Positions 54,703-63,967 of a stretch of 64,000 nucleotides of DNA are shown in pieces. Each line of letters opens with the position of its first letter. Position 1 is the first letter of the stretch. Both the position numbers and the translations under genes were made by a program. Origin of the DNA: Pedobacter jeongneungensis (GTDB lineage Bacteria; Bacteroidota; Bacteroidia; Sphingobacteriales; Sphingobacteriaceae). The notes beneath the pieces are model-generated. The model searched no databases. It had not been told where the DNA came from and worked only from the letters and a program-made list of their open reading frames with translations. The stretch covers positions 186,001 to 250,000 of the forward strand of contig NZ_AYMG01000038.1 in NCBI RefSeq assembly GCF_000633455.1. The letters are read 5' to 3'.

Positions 54703-55329
54703 ATGAAAAATCATCCAAGAAATGAGGCCGATCTTTTAGAAATGCTGGGCTTCATCATTCCCCTTCCCGCACCTTTCCAAAAGCGTGTAAACAAAGAGGC
54801 TATAACCGAGACATTTAGAAAAAAACAGTTACTGCTCAAACCAGGTGAAACAGCCCGAAGGATATACTTCATCCGCTGTGGTTTCCTTCGCGCCTATTTC
54901 ATAGACAACAACGGAAAAGAATGTACTACATGGTTTATGGGGAAAGGAGACCTGATGATCTCGGTTTATAGCTTTTTCACCCAAAAACCTGCTTATGAGT
55001 ACATAGAAGTACTCGAAGACTGCAAGCTCCAGTCATTAACCTGGAACCAGTTGAACAGTTATTATGCTGATTTCGAAGAAGGCAATTTGCTTGGCCGGAT
55101 TGTTACTCAGAAATATTATTTGCTAAGTGAAGAAAGGGCACTTTTCCTGCGCACCCAAACCCCGGAAAACCGATATGAGATGCTGATCGAAAAACACCCT
55201 GATATCGAACAGCAAACGACTCAAAATAACATCGCTTCCTACCTCGGAATTAGTAGGGAAACATTGTCCAGAATTCATCGGAAAAAACTCGGATTGTGTC
55301 AGGTGACACAAAACAGCATACAAAATTAA
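54703..55329 (+). CDS. Crp/Fnr-family transcriptional regulator
   Basis: A 208-aa protein with a cyclic-nucleotide-binding fold (about 25-125; LLKPGETARRIYFIRCGFLRAY) and a C-terminal helix-turn-helix (about 165-200; NIASYLGISRETLSRIHRKK). No Fe-S cysteine set is seen. It lies 27 bp before a lipoprotein gene, on the same strand, which it may regulate. The effector is unknown. Confidence 0.92.
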   Translation: MKNHPRNEADLLEMLGFIIPLPAPFQKRVNKEAITETFRKKQLLLKPGETARRIYFIRCGFLRAYFIDNNGKECTTWFMGKGDLMISVYSFFTQKPAYEYIEVLEDCKLQSLTWNQLNSYYADFEEGNLLGRIVTQKYYLLSEERALFLRTQTPENRYEMLIEKHPDIEQQTTQNNIASYLGISRETLSRIHRKKLGLCQVTQNSIQN

Positions 55330-55356
55330 CATGATTTTACACCTAAAAATATTATC

Positions 55357-56766
55357 ATGAAAACAAAACTCAAAATTTTCATACTCATCACGCTCACGGT
55401 CTATGCCTGCAAAAAAGACGTGACCGAACAGTTACCACCACTTCCCGGAGATGCAAAATCCACCCTGACCTTAGCAGATGCCAAGGCATATATCGAGCAG
55501 GAACAAAATAACCTGACGCAAACAAATCCACACCTAACAAATACGGAATTAGACTGGAAAAGTGCAAGCAATACCGAAAGAAAAAATGGCAATATCTGGA
55601 CGATTAACCTTTCCGGTCAGCCAATATACCAGGGTATTAAGCAAGGCTACCGGCAGCTCGCCATAAAGCGGAACGATAAAACCAATGAAATTGAGGCGCG
55701 AATTCTGGAGATCATACCAGATGCAATTTATCTGCAAAAAGGCAATGTTCATCCATCAAACTTCACAGGAAGGATATTCGAGTACGATACCTCATGTAAA
55801 TTAACAGGAGGGCAGATCTATAGCGAAGGCAAACAGGTGGGAGATATAGGGCCAAAAGAGCATTTCGAGAAACAAAAGATGAGTACTCTTGGCGATCTCA
55901 ATCCGCTTAAAGGTGTTCAGGGAAAACTAATGAGAATGCAGGTTATCGAAAGCTGCGCGTGGTACCAGGACAGTTATGTTGATGGCAATGGAGATTTCAC
56001 GGTCCATTCGGAGAGAGTCTGCAGCTATTCATTTTACGATGACGGTACAGGTTTTTGGGGAGGCGGTGGCGTATCTTCCGGCGGAGAAAGTTCGGGCGGT
56101 GGCGGCGGGGGTGGCAGTTCATCTGCAACAAACCCCACACCCGAGGCTCCTGCCCCTTCTAACCTGCCTGGGGAAAACAATAATAAAGTCGATCCAAAGA
56201 AAATGATGGATTGCTTTTCACAAATCACTAGTCCAAATGCAGCATTTGTGGTCAAGGTTTATGTAATAGAACCCCAGCCTGGAACCTCATTCAACGTTGG
56301 ATCAAACAGTTTTGGTCACGTTGCCATATCCCTTAGTAAAACAAGCGGCAACACAACCATCACCCAAACCATAGGATTCTATCCTACGGGATCTGGATTA
56401 GAAAAACTTGACTCAAAATCTCAGATCCTGGATAATGGTGATATTAAATATAACATTAGTTCTACTTATTACGTTAACAGTGAAAGCTTTCAGAAGGTCA
56501 TAGAATATTTAAGCAATCCGCCCGAGCGGTATCATTTTACAGATTTTAACTGTTCAGCGTTTGTATACGGAGCCGGTCAGGCTAGTGATATTCCGATCCC
56601 AGATCCTACAACAACAATAGGAATTAGTGGCCCAGGGGGTGCAGGCTATGCAAGAACACCTACAGGTATGGCAAATGCTCTGCGAACGCAAAAAGCTAGT
56701 AATCCAAACTCAGACATTAATCAGGGAGGTGGAAGAGTTCCAGCTAGTAAAGGGGAATGTTATTAA
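55357..56766 (+). CDS. Lipoprotein with permuted papain-like (NlpC-type) C-terminal domain
   Basis: A 469-aa lipoprotein (lipobox LTVYAC, Cys18). Residues 20-200 form an N-terminal domain, then a Cys-containing stretch and a Gly/Ser linker (about 230-255), then a C-terminal domain of about 190 residues with GHVAISL (His321) before NCSAFVYG (Cys399). This order, His before Cys, is that of permuted NlpC/P60 or LRAT-type amidases. I think this domain recurs in Sphingobacteriaceae surface proteins, from memory only. The next gene, a small membrane protein, follows after 10 bp. Confidence 0.75.
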   Translation: MKTKLKIFILITLTVYACKKDVTEQLPPLPGDAKSTLTLADAKAYIEQEQNNLTQTNPHLTNTELDWKSASNTERKNGNIWTINLSGQPIYQGIKQGYRQLAIKRNDKTNEIEARILEIIPDAIYLQKGNVHPSNFTGRIFEYDTSCKLTGGQIYSEGKQVGDIGPKEHFEKQKMSTLGDLNPLKGVQGKLMRMQVIESCAWYQDSYVDGNGDFTVHSERVCSYSFYDDGTGFWGGGGVSSGGESSGGGGGGGSSSATNPTPEAPAPSNLPGENNNKVDPKKMMDCFSQITSPNAAFVVKVYVIEPQPGTSFNVGSNSFGHVAISLSKTSGNTTITQTIGFYPTGSGLEKLDSKSQILDNGDIKYNISSTYYVNSESFQKVIEYLSNPPERYHFTDFNCSAFVYGAGQASDIPIPDPTTTIGISGPGGAGYARTPTGMANALRTQKASNPNSDINQGGGRVPASKGECY

Positions 56767-56776
56767 AAAATACATT

Positions 56777-57118
56777 ATGAAAAGAAAAACAAAAATCATA
56801 TTGTTCGCTGTCTTAGGACTGGTCGCTATCGCCAATCTACCCCCACTTGCATTCTTTTTTCGAGAAAATTATAGTTATCGAAATAAAGATGGAAGTTTCA
56901 AGTACCAAGAACAGTCAGGTAAAAGTTTAGATTACGAAGTTTGCAAGATTAGATTTCAACGATTCAAAATAGAGAACCCAGGCAATCCCAATAAAACCCT
57001 TTATAGAACTTTTAGCTTAAAGCCATGGAGATTTTGGGAATGGTCCCAAATGATATTTAACTATGAGAGATTTACCTTGCCATATTATAACAAAGAATAT
57101 CAATCATTGGAAAGATAA
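56777..57118 (+). CDS. Small membrane-anchored protein, possible immunity partner
   Basis: A 113-aa protein with one N-terminal membrane helix (about 6-28, after a RKTK basic start) and a soluble part full of aromatic and basic residues (FRENYSYRNKDGSFKYQEQ, LKPWRFWEWSQMIFNYERF). It begins 10 bp after the lipoprotein stop. The position after a predicted secreted amidase makes an immunity role possible. I choose the ATG at 56777; longer frames overlap the lipoprotein gene. Confidence 0.7.
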   Translation: MKRKTKIILFAVLGLVAIANLPPLAFFFRENYSYRNKDGSFKYQEQSGKSLDYEVCKIRFQRFKIENPGNPNKTLYRTFSLKPWRFWEWSQMIFNYERFTLPYYNKEYQSLER

Positions 57119-57678
57119 GGTAGTTATTTGATCTGGAAAGCCTCAAAAGACAGCAGCACACTCAACATCATATTCGGAAGAACTTAGTGTTTTTGATTAT
57201 TAAGTACGTCTATAGAAGCGTCTATCGCTTCGTCTACAATATTCAATAGAAAATTATTCGCTGTTATTAATATTCTCACATAAAATCCCATCATCAACTT
57301 TTATATCTTCATAACATACAGGATACTTACTGCAAGCCCCGCAATGCTAAAGACTAAATATTATGCTTCCGTGCCTTGCAAAACTGTCATCATCATAACA
57401 AAAATATAGGATAACTTTTTTTCAACTTTGATATTATGGATGATTGTAGATATCGTCTGCTTATCGAATGAATTGGGAAATCATCAAGCACTAGGTTTCA
57501 AGCCCTAACAGAGACGAAGCTACAATCTAGATAATTATTTCCATCATATATTAAACAATGTTTCTGATGCGTAGCATCATTAAACACGTATAATTACATA
57601 ACATTACTAATACGATATTATTTTAATGGATAAATGATTAAAAATCATAATTCTAGTTGAGCTATCTAATATCGATTG
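57119..57678. other. Intergenic region with a small hairpin
   Basis: No supported gene in 560 bp. A 6-bp hairpin (GAAGCG/CGCTTC, 57215-57231) is present but has no T tract. AT-rich throughout. Confidence 0.5.
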
Positions 57679-58086
57679 CTAAATCCTATCAGATATTTTG
57701 GCAATTAAATCGAAATACTGTTTTTTCGAAAACTCTAATTCAGTCTTTAAAAATTCAATCTGCTTATCTTTTTCAAGGATTACAGTATCAATTAATTCTT
57801 TTTGAGTTTCATAATAGTTTTGAATGAATGCCTTATCTATTGTATTATTATGAAAGCTAACAACTGGAGTGTCATCAGACAATAATTGTGTGATTGTTAT
57901 ATTATACAACTCTGCTAATTTTTCGGCCTGAGTCTTATTTATTCTTTTTGGATTGTGTTCAAGTCTAGAATAGGTATTCTGACTTATACCTAAAATATCC
58001 TCTCCAACATATTTTTGTGTGAAATTATTTAATTCTCTGAAGATTCTAAGCTTAGAATTAGGAATTGTATTAATCGGATTCTGCAT
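57679..58086 (-). CDS. XRE-family helix-turn-helix regulator
   Basis: A 135-aa protein with a Cro/CI-type HTH at about residues 10-65 (LRIFRELNNFTQKYVGEDIL, GISQNTYSRLEHNPKRINKT) and a C-terminal coiled coil (LEKDKQIEFLKTELEFSKKQ). It lacks a protease or toxin partner. It is transcribed away from the sigma gene at 58477. It may act on its own promoter. Confidence 0.88.
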   Translation of the reverse strand: MQNPINTIPNSKLRIFRELNNFTQKYVGEDILGISQNTYSRLEHNPKRINKTQAEKLAELYNITITQLLSDDTPVVSFHNNTIDKAFIQNYYETQKELIDTVILEKDKQIEFLKTELEFSKKQYFDLIAKISDRI

Positions 58087-58305
58087 AGGATTTAAGGACT
58101 TTTCTAATTACAAAGATAGTATAAATTATCCAATTTTTGCGTTTTTTATCCACACTAAAATGCCAATATTTGTTATGTAGCAATAAATACTTAAAGTTTT
58201 AAAATATTAATAACTTTGCAGTTCTCTTTTAAAATATAAAGAACTGCTTACAAGCCTCGCCAACGAATCTGGTAAATTTCACGCGAGCGTAAGTGATGCA
58301 TCTAT

Positions 58306-58420
58306 ACCCTATAAAATAGGGTCGGTGCTCGCTTATGTTTAACGTGTGAAACCATTTCGTATGAAATGGTTGGCTTACCAGAGCCAGTTGGCGTTAGACT
58401 TTGCGAGTGCCGACCCTATT
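58306..58420 (+). promoter_or_regulatory. Structured element upstream of sigma gene, with attC-like cores
   Basis: An 18-bp stem (58315-58332 with 58403-58420) with two G-U pairs encloses a second stem (GTTTAACG 58337-58344 with CGTTAGAC 58392-58399) and two hairpins (AACCATTTC/GAAATGGTT 58350-58371; TGGCT/AGCCA 58371-58386). The 5' arm can also pair with ACCCTAT at 58306-58312, so two folds compete. GTTTAAC and GTTAGAC fit the integron attC core pattern RYYYAAC/GTTRRRY. Reading it as RNA leader or as recombination site are both open. Confidence 0.6.
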
Positions 58421-58476
58421 GTTGCAAAATATTGGTGCCGCTGTTCTATTGTGGCTTGTTATCAAAAATAGCAAGC

Positions 58477-59043
58477 ATGTCAGAATATCAAATTCTTTAC
58501 GATAAGGACTTATTAATCCAGCTGAAAAACGGAAGCCATTCCGCATACACGGAAATTTACAACCGCTACTTCTATTTGATGTATATTTTTGCTTATAAAA
58601 AAATTGGAGACGAGGAGCTTTCGAAAGACTTTGTACAGGAACTTTTCATAACCTTATGGAGCAAAAGAGAATCACTTTCAGAAACCGGTAAACTCTCTTC
58701 ATATCTCTACATCTCTATCAGAAGCAGGATGCTGGATTACTTTGCACATCAAAAAGTAAAAAACAAATATCTCGATTTTCTAAAAACATATGAAAGCACG
58801 GCAGATGAAAAAACTGATCATATCGTGCGAGAAAAAGAGCTTGCCAATTACATTGAAAAACAAATTCAATCCTTGCCGGATAAAATGCGTCAGGTTTTCG
58901 AATTAAGTAGAAAGGAACATCTGAGCAATAAAGAAATTGCTCAGAAACTAAAAATCAGCGAAAGCAACGTTTCATCACAAATATCCAATACACTCAAAAT
59001 TTTCAGAACTAAGTTCGGAGACATAATCTCCATAATACTATAA
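58477..59043 (+). CDS. ECF RNA polymerase sigma-70 factor
   Basis: A 188-aa ECF sigma factor with region 2 (about 20-85; LSKDFVQELFITLWSKRESL) and region 4 (about 130-180; LPDKMRQVFELSRKEHLSNKE). It heads the third sigma/FecR/SusC locus. I start it at the ATG at 58477; the open frame upstream is inside the structured element. It starts about 57 bp after that element. Confidence 0.95.
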   Translation: MSEYQILYDKDLLIQLKNGSHSAYTEIYNRYFYLMYIFAYKKIGDEELSKDFVQELFITLWSKRESLSETGKLSSYLYISIRSRMLDYFAHQKVKNKYLDFLKTYESTADEKTDHIVREKELANYIEKQIQSLPDKMRQVFELSRKEHLSNKEIAQKLKISESNVSSQISNTLKIFRTKFGDIISIIL

Positions 59044-59109
59044 TTATTTCATAAGAATCTTGACATCTCATTAAGCAACTCGTACCAGTTCAAAATCAAA
59101 TGGATCTGA

Positions 59110-60225
59110 ATGGACAACGAACAAGCTTTTGCGCTTTTAAAAAAATATAATTCAGGGGAATGTACCGAGATTGAAAGGGTATTAGTGGAAGAATCATTTT
59201 TCGCCTTTAACGAGCAAAGCGTGGAAATTTCTTTTGAAAAACTAAAGACACTCAAGAAAGAAATTGCAGGAAACCTGCCCGTTAAAAATACCAGGGCAAA
59301 ATATAAAAAATTAGCTATTGCCGTCACATCAGCAGCAGCAGCAGTAATAGCCTTGGGTATTTATCTTATTATACAAAAAAATGAAACACACACAACAGGC
59401 AACCTGGTACTTGCAGAAAATATTTTCCCAAAAGGAAATGCAGCGCTGATTACATTTTCAAATGGCCGAACGATCAACCTAGATAAGAATCAAAAAGAGG
59501 TAAAGATAAGCGGCTTAGATTTAACCTATAATGATGGCTCAAAGGTAAATATTAATGAAACTGGAGCGTTTCAAACAATCTCCACTCCAAATGGTGGAGA
59601 ATATAAAATTGTGTTGTCCGACGGCACCAAAGTCTGGCTAAACGCCGCTACAGTATTACAATATCCATCAACTTTTAGAGAGCGGGTTGAAAGAAGGGTA
59701 AAGTTGGTTAGCGGCCAAGCCTACTTTGAGGTAGCGAAAGACACAAAGCATCCCTTTGTTGTAACTACCCAGAATCAGGATGTTATGGTTTTGGGTACAA
59801 GGTTCGACATAAACGCTAACTCAGAAAACATTAAGACAACCTTATTAGAGGGTTCGATAAGCCTGAAGTTAGCTACCAACAACAAAACCAGACATTTACC
59901 ATTGATATTGGTTCCTGGAAACCAATCAATCAATCATAGTGATTATCTTACTAAAACCTCTGTAGATACTTCACTGGTGGTAGCCTGGAAAAATGGTAAG
60001 CTAAAATTTCAAAATGCAAATTTAGAGACAATACTTTCGGAAGCAGAAAGGTGGTACGATATCCAGGTGAAATACGAAAGTAGCGTTCCGGACATCCAGT
60101 TGACAGGGGGAATTTCGAGAAAATCCAATCTAGCAACCCTACTCAGACTGCTCAAATTAAGTGGTATAAAATTTAAAGTCGATAACGTATCCGGAAAAAA
60201 CATATTGTCAATTGCTCCCCTATAA
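59110..60225 (+). CDS. FecR-type anti-sigma factor
   Basis: A 371-aa regulator: cytoplasmic part (1-66), one membrane helix (about 70-90), FecR domain with VLSDGTKVWLNAATVLQYPS (about 170-265) and a DUF4974 C-terminus (about 290-365). It follows the sigma gene by 66 bp and precedes the STN-type SusC gene. Complete and without odd features. Confidence 0.95.
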   Translation: MDNEQAFALLKKYNSGECTEIERVLVEESFFAFNEQSVEISFEKLKTLKKEIAGNLPVKNTRAKYKKLAIAVTSAAAAVIALGIYLIIQKNETHTTGNLVLAENIFPKGNAALITFSNGRTINLDKNQKEVKISGLDLTYNDGSKVNINETGAFQTISTPNGGEYKIVLSDGTKVWLNAATVLQYPSTFRERVERRVKLVSGQAYFEVAKDTKHPFVVTTQNQDVMVLGTRFDINANSENIKTTLLEGSISLKLATNNKTRHLPLILVPGNQSINHSDYLTKTSVDTSLVVAWKNGKLKFQNANLETILSEAERWYDIQVKYESSVPDIQLTGGISRKSNLATLLRLLKLSGIKFKVDNVSGKNILSIAPL

Positions 60226-60312
60226 TCAACTTACCTATTACCAAACCAAAAAAACAAATGCCTATGTAGAAAATTTGAGATTTAATTTTAGTTAATGATT
60301 CCAGATAAAAAA

Positions 60313-60343
60313 GCCGGCGGTGTTTTCGAAGAACACCGCCGGC
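60313..60343. promoter_or_regulatory. Strong GC hairpin between fecR and susC
   Basis: A 12-bp perfect stem (GCCGGCGGTGTT, 60313-60324, and AACACCGCCGGC, 60332-60343) with a 7-nt loop, preceded on the plus strand by an A tract. In sense orientation it is not a terminator because no T tract follows; it would be one on the minus strand. The same layout occurs upstream of susC at 13366-13398. Confidence 0.6.
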
Positions 60344-60407
60344 AAAGTCTGGAGAATTTGACATCAAGTACCAACCTAACATTTTATTAACCAAACCAAA
60401 CAAAAGT

Positions 60408-63400
60408 ATGATTTTTTATCATCAGAGAAGAAAACACGACCAAAAAAATCTTTATTCCCCTACAGGTGTGAATTTTTCGGGTTCATGCTGGAGATACCTT
60501 AAAAGTTTATTTAGCCGTTGCAGCATCTTCACAATACTGTTAGCGTTATTTTTGACCGCTGAATCTAAAGCGCAGAGTATTTCGGTAAACGTAAAACAGG
60601 CGACATTAAAGTCTGTTATGAATAAAATCGAAGCACAGAGTGGATTCGATTTTTGGTACAATAAAAACACACTAGATGAGGATTTGAGAATAGACATCGT
60701 CGTAAAATCAGAACCGTTGAGCGAGGTTCTGAAGAAAATGTTTGAACCCAGACAAATTAGTTTCGAAATTATAGACAAGACAATATTTCTAAACCCTTTT
60801 CAGAAAAAAGTGCCTATGACTTCAAGCAGCTCAGCAAATAATGAAGTAAGAGGGAGTGTAAAAGATGAAAAAGGAGAGCCCATCCCAAACGCTACTATAA
60901 AAATCAAAGGCTCGACACTTGCAGCGTTTGCAGATAATAACGGATTATTCAAATTAACAGCGGTACCCGAATCCGGCGCAGTTATTATAAGCTCATTAGG
61001 ATTCAAGTCACAAGAAACTTATTTTTCTAAATCAAATCGTACCGAATTAAATATAGTTCTCTCTGAGATGGAACGAACACTTGATGAAGTTTCAGTTATC
61101 TCGACAGGATATCAAAATATCCCAAAAGAAAGAGCGACAGGAAGTTTTACTCAAATAGATAACACGCTTATCAATAGAAGTGTTGGACAGAATATATTAG
61201 ACCGATTAGATGGAGTAACAAATAGCTTAATATTTAATAAAACCAATCCATCAGGTACAGGGGCGAGCAGCTCATCGCTATCCATCCGTGGACGAAGTAC
61301 AATATTAGGCAATGCAAATCCTTTAATAATACTTGACAATTTTCCTTATCAGGGAGACTTAAGTAATATTAACCCTAATGACATAGAAAATATAACTGTT
61401 TTGAAAGACGCAGCTGCCGCATCCATTTGGGGTACACTTGCAGGGAATGGAGTTATCGTAATCACCACAAAAAAAGGGAGATTGACCCAGAAGGTAAATG
61501 TAAGTCTCAACGCAAATATCAAGGTGTCGGAAAAAGCTAATTTAAGTAGTCAAGAAAGATTAAGTAGTGGCGAATATATTGAGGTAGAACGCGACCTGTT
61601 TAATAAAGGAAAATTCAACTCGACCATTAGTAATGGTTTTGCCACGTTATCCCCTGCGGTAGAAATCATGCTCAGCAGAAGGTTAAACAATATTAGCGAA
61701 TCGAGGATGAACCAAATGCTCGATTCTTTATCACGTTATAATTCGATTGAGCAATGGGAGAATTACTTTTACCGCCAACCAGTTGCGCAACAATATCAAT
61801 TGAGCCTTGATGGAGGTAGCAGCAATCATAATTATTTTATTTCGACGGGTTTGGATAAGTCTCTAGGTGACCGCAACAGTTCATCAAACAATCGTAAAAC
61901 TTTGAATGCCAATAATATTTTTAATTTACTAAACAACAGATTGGAGATGGTAATTGGTCTTGCTTTAACCCAAAGTCAATCTGGTTTTAATTCGCGTGCC
62001 TACATCCCACGATACCCATACGAAAACGTTGCTGATGATAATGGAAATGCGCTTGCCGTGACCGATGGAGTATTACGTCTCCCTTATGCACAAAGTGCGG
62101 GAAATGGAAAACTGCTGGACTGGCTATACCGCCCGTTGAACGAAGATTTGCAGAATTCAACCACGAAAATCAGTGATTATCGTTTAAATACACAATTAAC
62201 TTACCAAATTTTGAAAGGGCTGAAAGTATCGGCCAACTATCTTTATCAGCAGGGTAAAACGGTAAACGACGTATTGGACGGTCAAAATTCTTATTATGTA
62301 CGCCAACAGGTCAATACACTTTCATCAATTAATTCAAGCACAGGCATAGTTACCCGACCTTTACCTATAGGCGATATACTTGCGCGTACCAGTTCTGGCT
62401 ATCAGAGCAACTTTGGCCGTTTACAATTCATTTATAGTAAAAACTTTAGTGAGAATCATGAGCTAAATGGACTATTCGGAGGTGAGATTAGAGAAAATGT
62501 TTCCAATAGTGCAGCCTATACACTATATGGCTACAACAATGATACACAAACCGCACTGAACCAGCTGATCGACTTTACAAAATTCAACACTTATTTCTAC
62601 AATACTACCACTTCCCAAATTCAAACGGGCATTTACAATTATGGCAGTGTAGAGCGCAACAGGTCTCTGTATGGTAATTTAGATTACGGTTTTCGCAGGA
62701 AATATCATCTATCGCTAAGCGCCCGTAAAGATGAGGCTAACATATTCGGTGTAAAGAGTAATCAGAAAGGTGTTCCGTTGTGGAGTGCGGGTCTGTCTTG
62801 GCTTGCTTCATCAGAATACTTCTATCCAGCTTTTCTACCTCAATATTTAAAGTGGAGAATGACTTATGGCTATAATGGTAATTCAGATCAGTCAACCTCG
62901 GCTTACCTAACCGCAATAATTGATAATGTGGCAAATATTTATGGCCAGCTGCCTGCCAATATCCAAAATCCTCCAAATCCCTCACTGGTCTGGGAAAAAA
63001 TAGCCAACCTAAACCTGGGTTTAGATTTCGCCACAAAGGGCAGTCGGATATCAGGTAGCGTTGATTTTTACATCAAAAATGCAAAAGACTTAATTGGCTT
63101 TTCTTTTGTGGCGCCGCAGACCGGCATTACACAATACCGTGGAAACTCGGCCAGTCTAAAAACCTATGGATGGGACTTCAGTCTGCAAACCACTAACACC
63201 AGAGGTCAACTGAATTGGAAAACAGGGTTCCTTCTAAATTTAGTCAAAGATCATATAACCTCCTATGGAAAAGCACCAAATAGTAATAGTGCGTTGGTAA
63301 TGTCAATTGCATATACTCCGATGCTAGGTTATCCAGTAAATGCAATTTTCAGTTACCCAACCAGCAATCTCGATAACGCGGGAAATCCACAAGGTTATCT

Positions 63401-63956
63401 AAATGGAGTCGTGAGTAGAGATTATGCTGGTATTGCCAATTCAAACAATAGGAACGACCTAACTTTTCATGGATCAGGAAGCCCTACATTATTTGGAGCT
63501 GTAATGAATACATTTAGCTGGAAACATATTGAATTATCCCTTAACATCACATTTAAGGGTGGCTACTATTTCAGGAGAAACTCGTTGAACAATACAAACC
63601 TCTATAATGGATCTTATTATACTACAGATTATCTTCAGCGATGGAAAAGTTCTGGTGATGAAGCTAATACAAACATACCAGCTTTAGTTTACCCTGCGAT
63701 ATTGAACAGAACAAACCTTTATGTTTATTCAGATAAACTAGTTGAGCGTGGTGACCACATCCGATTTAAAGATCTCCGTATTGCTTACACCATCAATCAG
63801 CCATTCAAACAAGTTGGTGTCAAGCAACTCAATCTTTTTTGTTATGTAAACAACCTGGGTATTTTGTGGCGAGCAAATAATCACAATATAGATCCTGATA
63901 GCCAATTGATCGATCAACAAACAAGCATTGCATTCGGATTAAAAACCACTTTTTAA
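60408..63956 (+). CDS. SusC/RagA-type TonB-dependent receptor with STN domain
   Basis: Full-length receptor, 1182 aa. A long basic leader (1-38) and signal helix (39-55), STN domain (about 58-125), carboxypeptidase-regulatory-like domain (about 147-230), plug (about 235-360; GTLAGNGVIVITTKKGR) and barrel to the end. In other SusC plugs the motif is YGARGANGVV; here the Tyr-Gly-Ala is Trp-Gly-Thr-Leu-Ala. It is the target of the FecR/sigma pair just upstream. The next gene begins 12 bp later. Confidence 0.96.
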   Translation: MIFYHQRRKHDQKNLYSPTGVNFSGSCWRYLKSLFSRCSIFTILLALFLTAESKAQSISVNVKQATLKSVMNKIEAQSGFDFWYNKNTLDEDLRIDIVVKSEPLSEVLKKMFEPRQISFEIIDKTIFLNPFQKKVPMTSSSSANNEVRGSVKDEKGEPIPNATIKIKGSTLAAFADNNGLFKLTAVPESGAVIISSLGFKSQETYFSKSNRTELNIVLSEMERTLDEVSVISTGYQNIPKERATGSFTQIDNTLINRSVGQNILDRLDGVTNSLIFNKTNPSGTGASSSSLSIRGRSTILGNANPLIILDNFPYQGDLSNINPNDIENITVLKDAAAASIWGTLAGNGVIVITTKKGRLTQKVNVSLNANIKVSEKANLSSQERLSSGEYIEVERDLFNKGKFNSTISNGFATLSPAVEIMLSRRLNNISESRMNQMLDSLSRYNSIEQWENYFYRQPVAQQYQLSLDGGSSNHNYFISTGLDKSLGDRNSSSNNRKTLNANNIFNLLNNRLEMVIGLALTQSQSGFNSRAYIPRYPYENVADDNGNALAVTDGVLRLPYAQSAGNGKLLDWLYRPLNEDLQNSTTKISDYRLNTQLTYQILKGLKVSANYLYQQGKTVNDVLDGQNSYYVRQQVNTLSSINSSTGIVTRPLPIGDILARTSSGYQSNFGRLQFIYSKNFSENHELNGLFGGEIRENVSNSAAYTLYGYNNDTQTALNQLIDFTKFNTYFYNTTTSQIQTGIYNYGSVERNRSLYGNLDYGFRRKYHLSLSARKDEANIFGVKSNQKGVPLWSAGLSWLASSEYFYPAFLPQYLKWRMTYGYNGNSDQSTSAYLTAIIDNVANIYGQLPANIQNPPNPSLVWEKIANLNLGLDFATKGSRISGSVDFYIKNAKDLIGFSFVAPQTGITQYRGNSASLKTYGWDFSLQTTNTRGQLNWKTGFLLNLVKDHITSYGKAPNSNSALVMSIAYTPMLGYPVNAIFSYPTSNLDNAGNPQGYLNGVVSRDYAGIANSNNRNDLTFHGSGSPTLFGAVMNTFSWKHIELSLNITFKGGYYFRRNSLNNTNLYNGSYYTTDYLQRWKSSGDEANTNIPALVYPAILNRTNLYVYSDKLVERGDHIRFKDLRIAYTINQPFKQVGVKQLNLFCYVNNLGILWRANNHNIDPDSQLIDQQTSIAFGLKTTF

Positions 63957-63967
63957 ACTTTCTTGAG

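Noticed and set aside
55123..57118. Long reading frames overlapping the lipoprotein and Crp genes in other phases
   Set aside because: Shadows of real genes; they lack protein-like composition.
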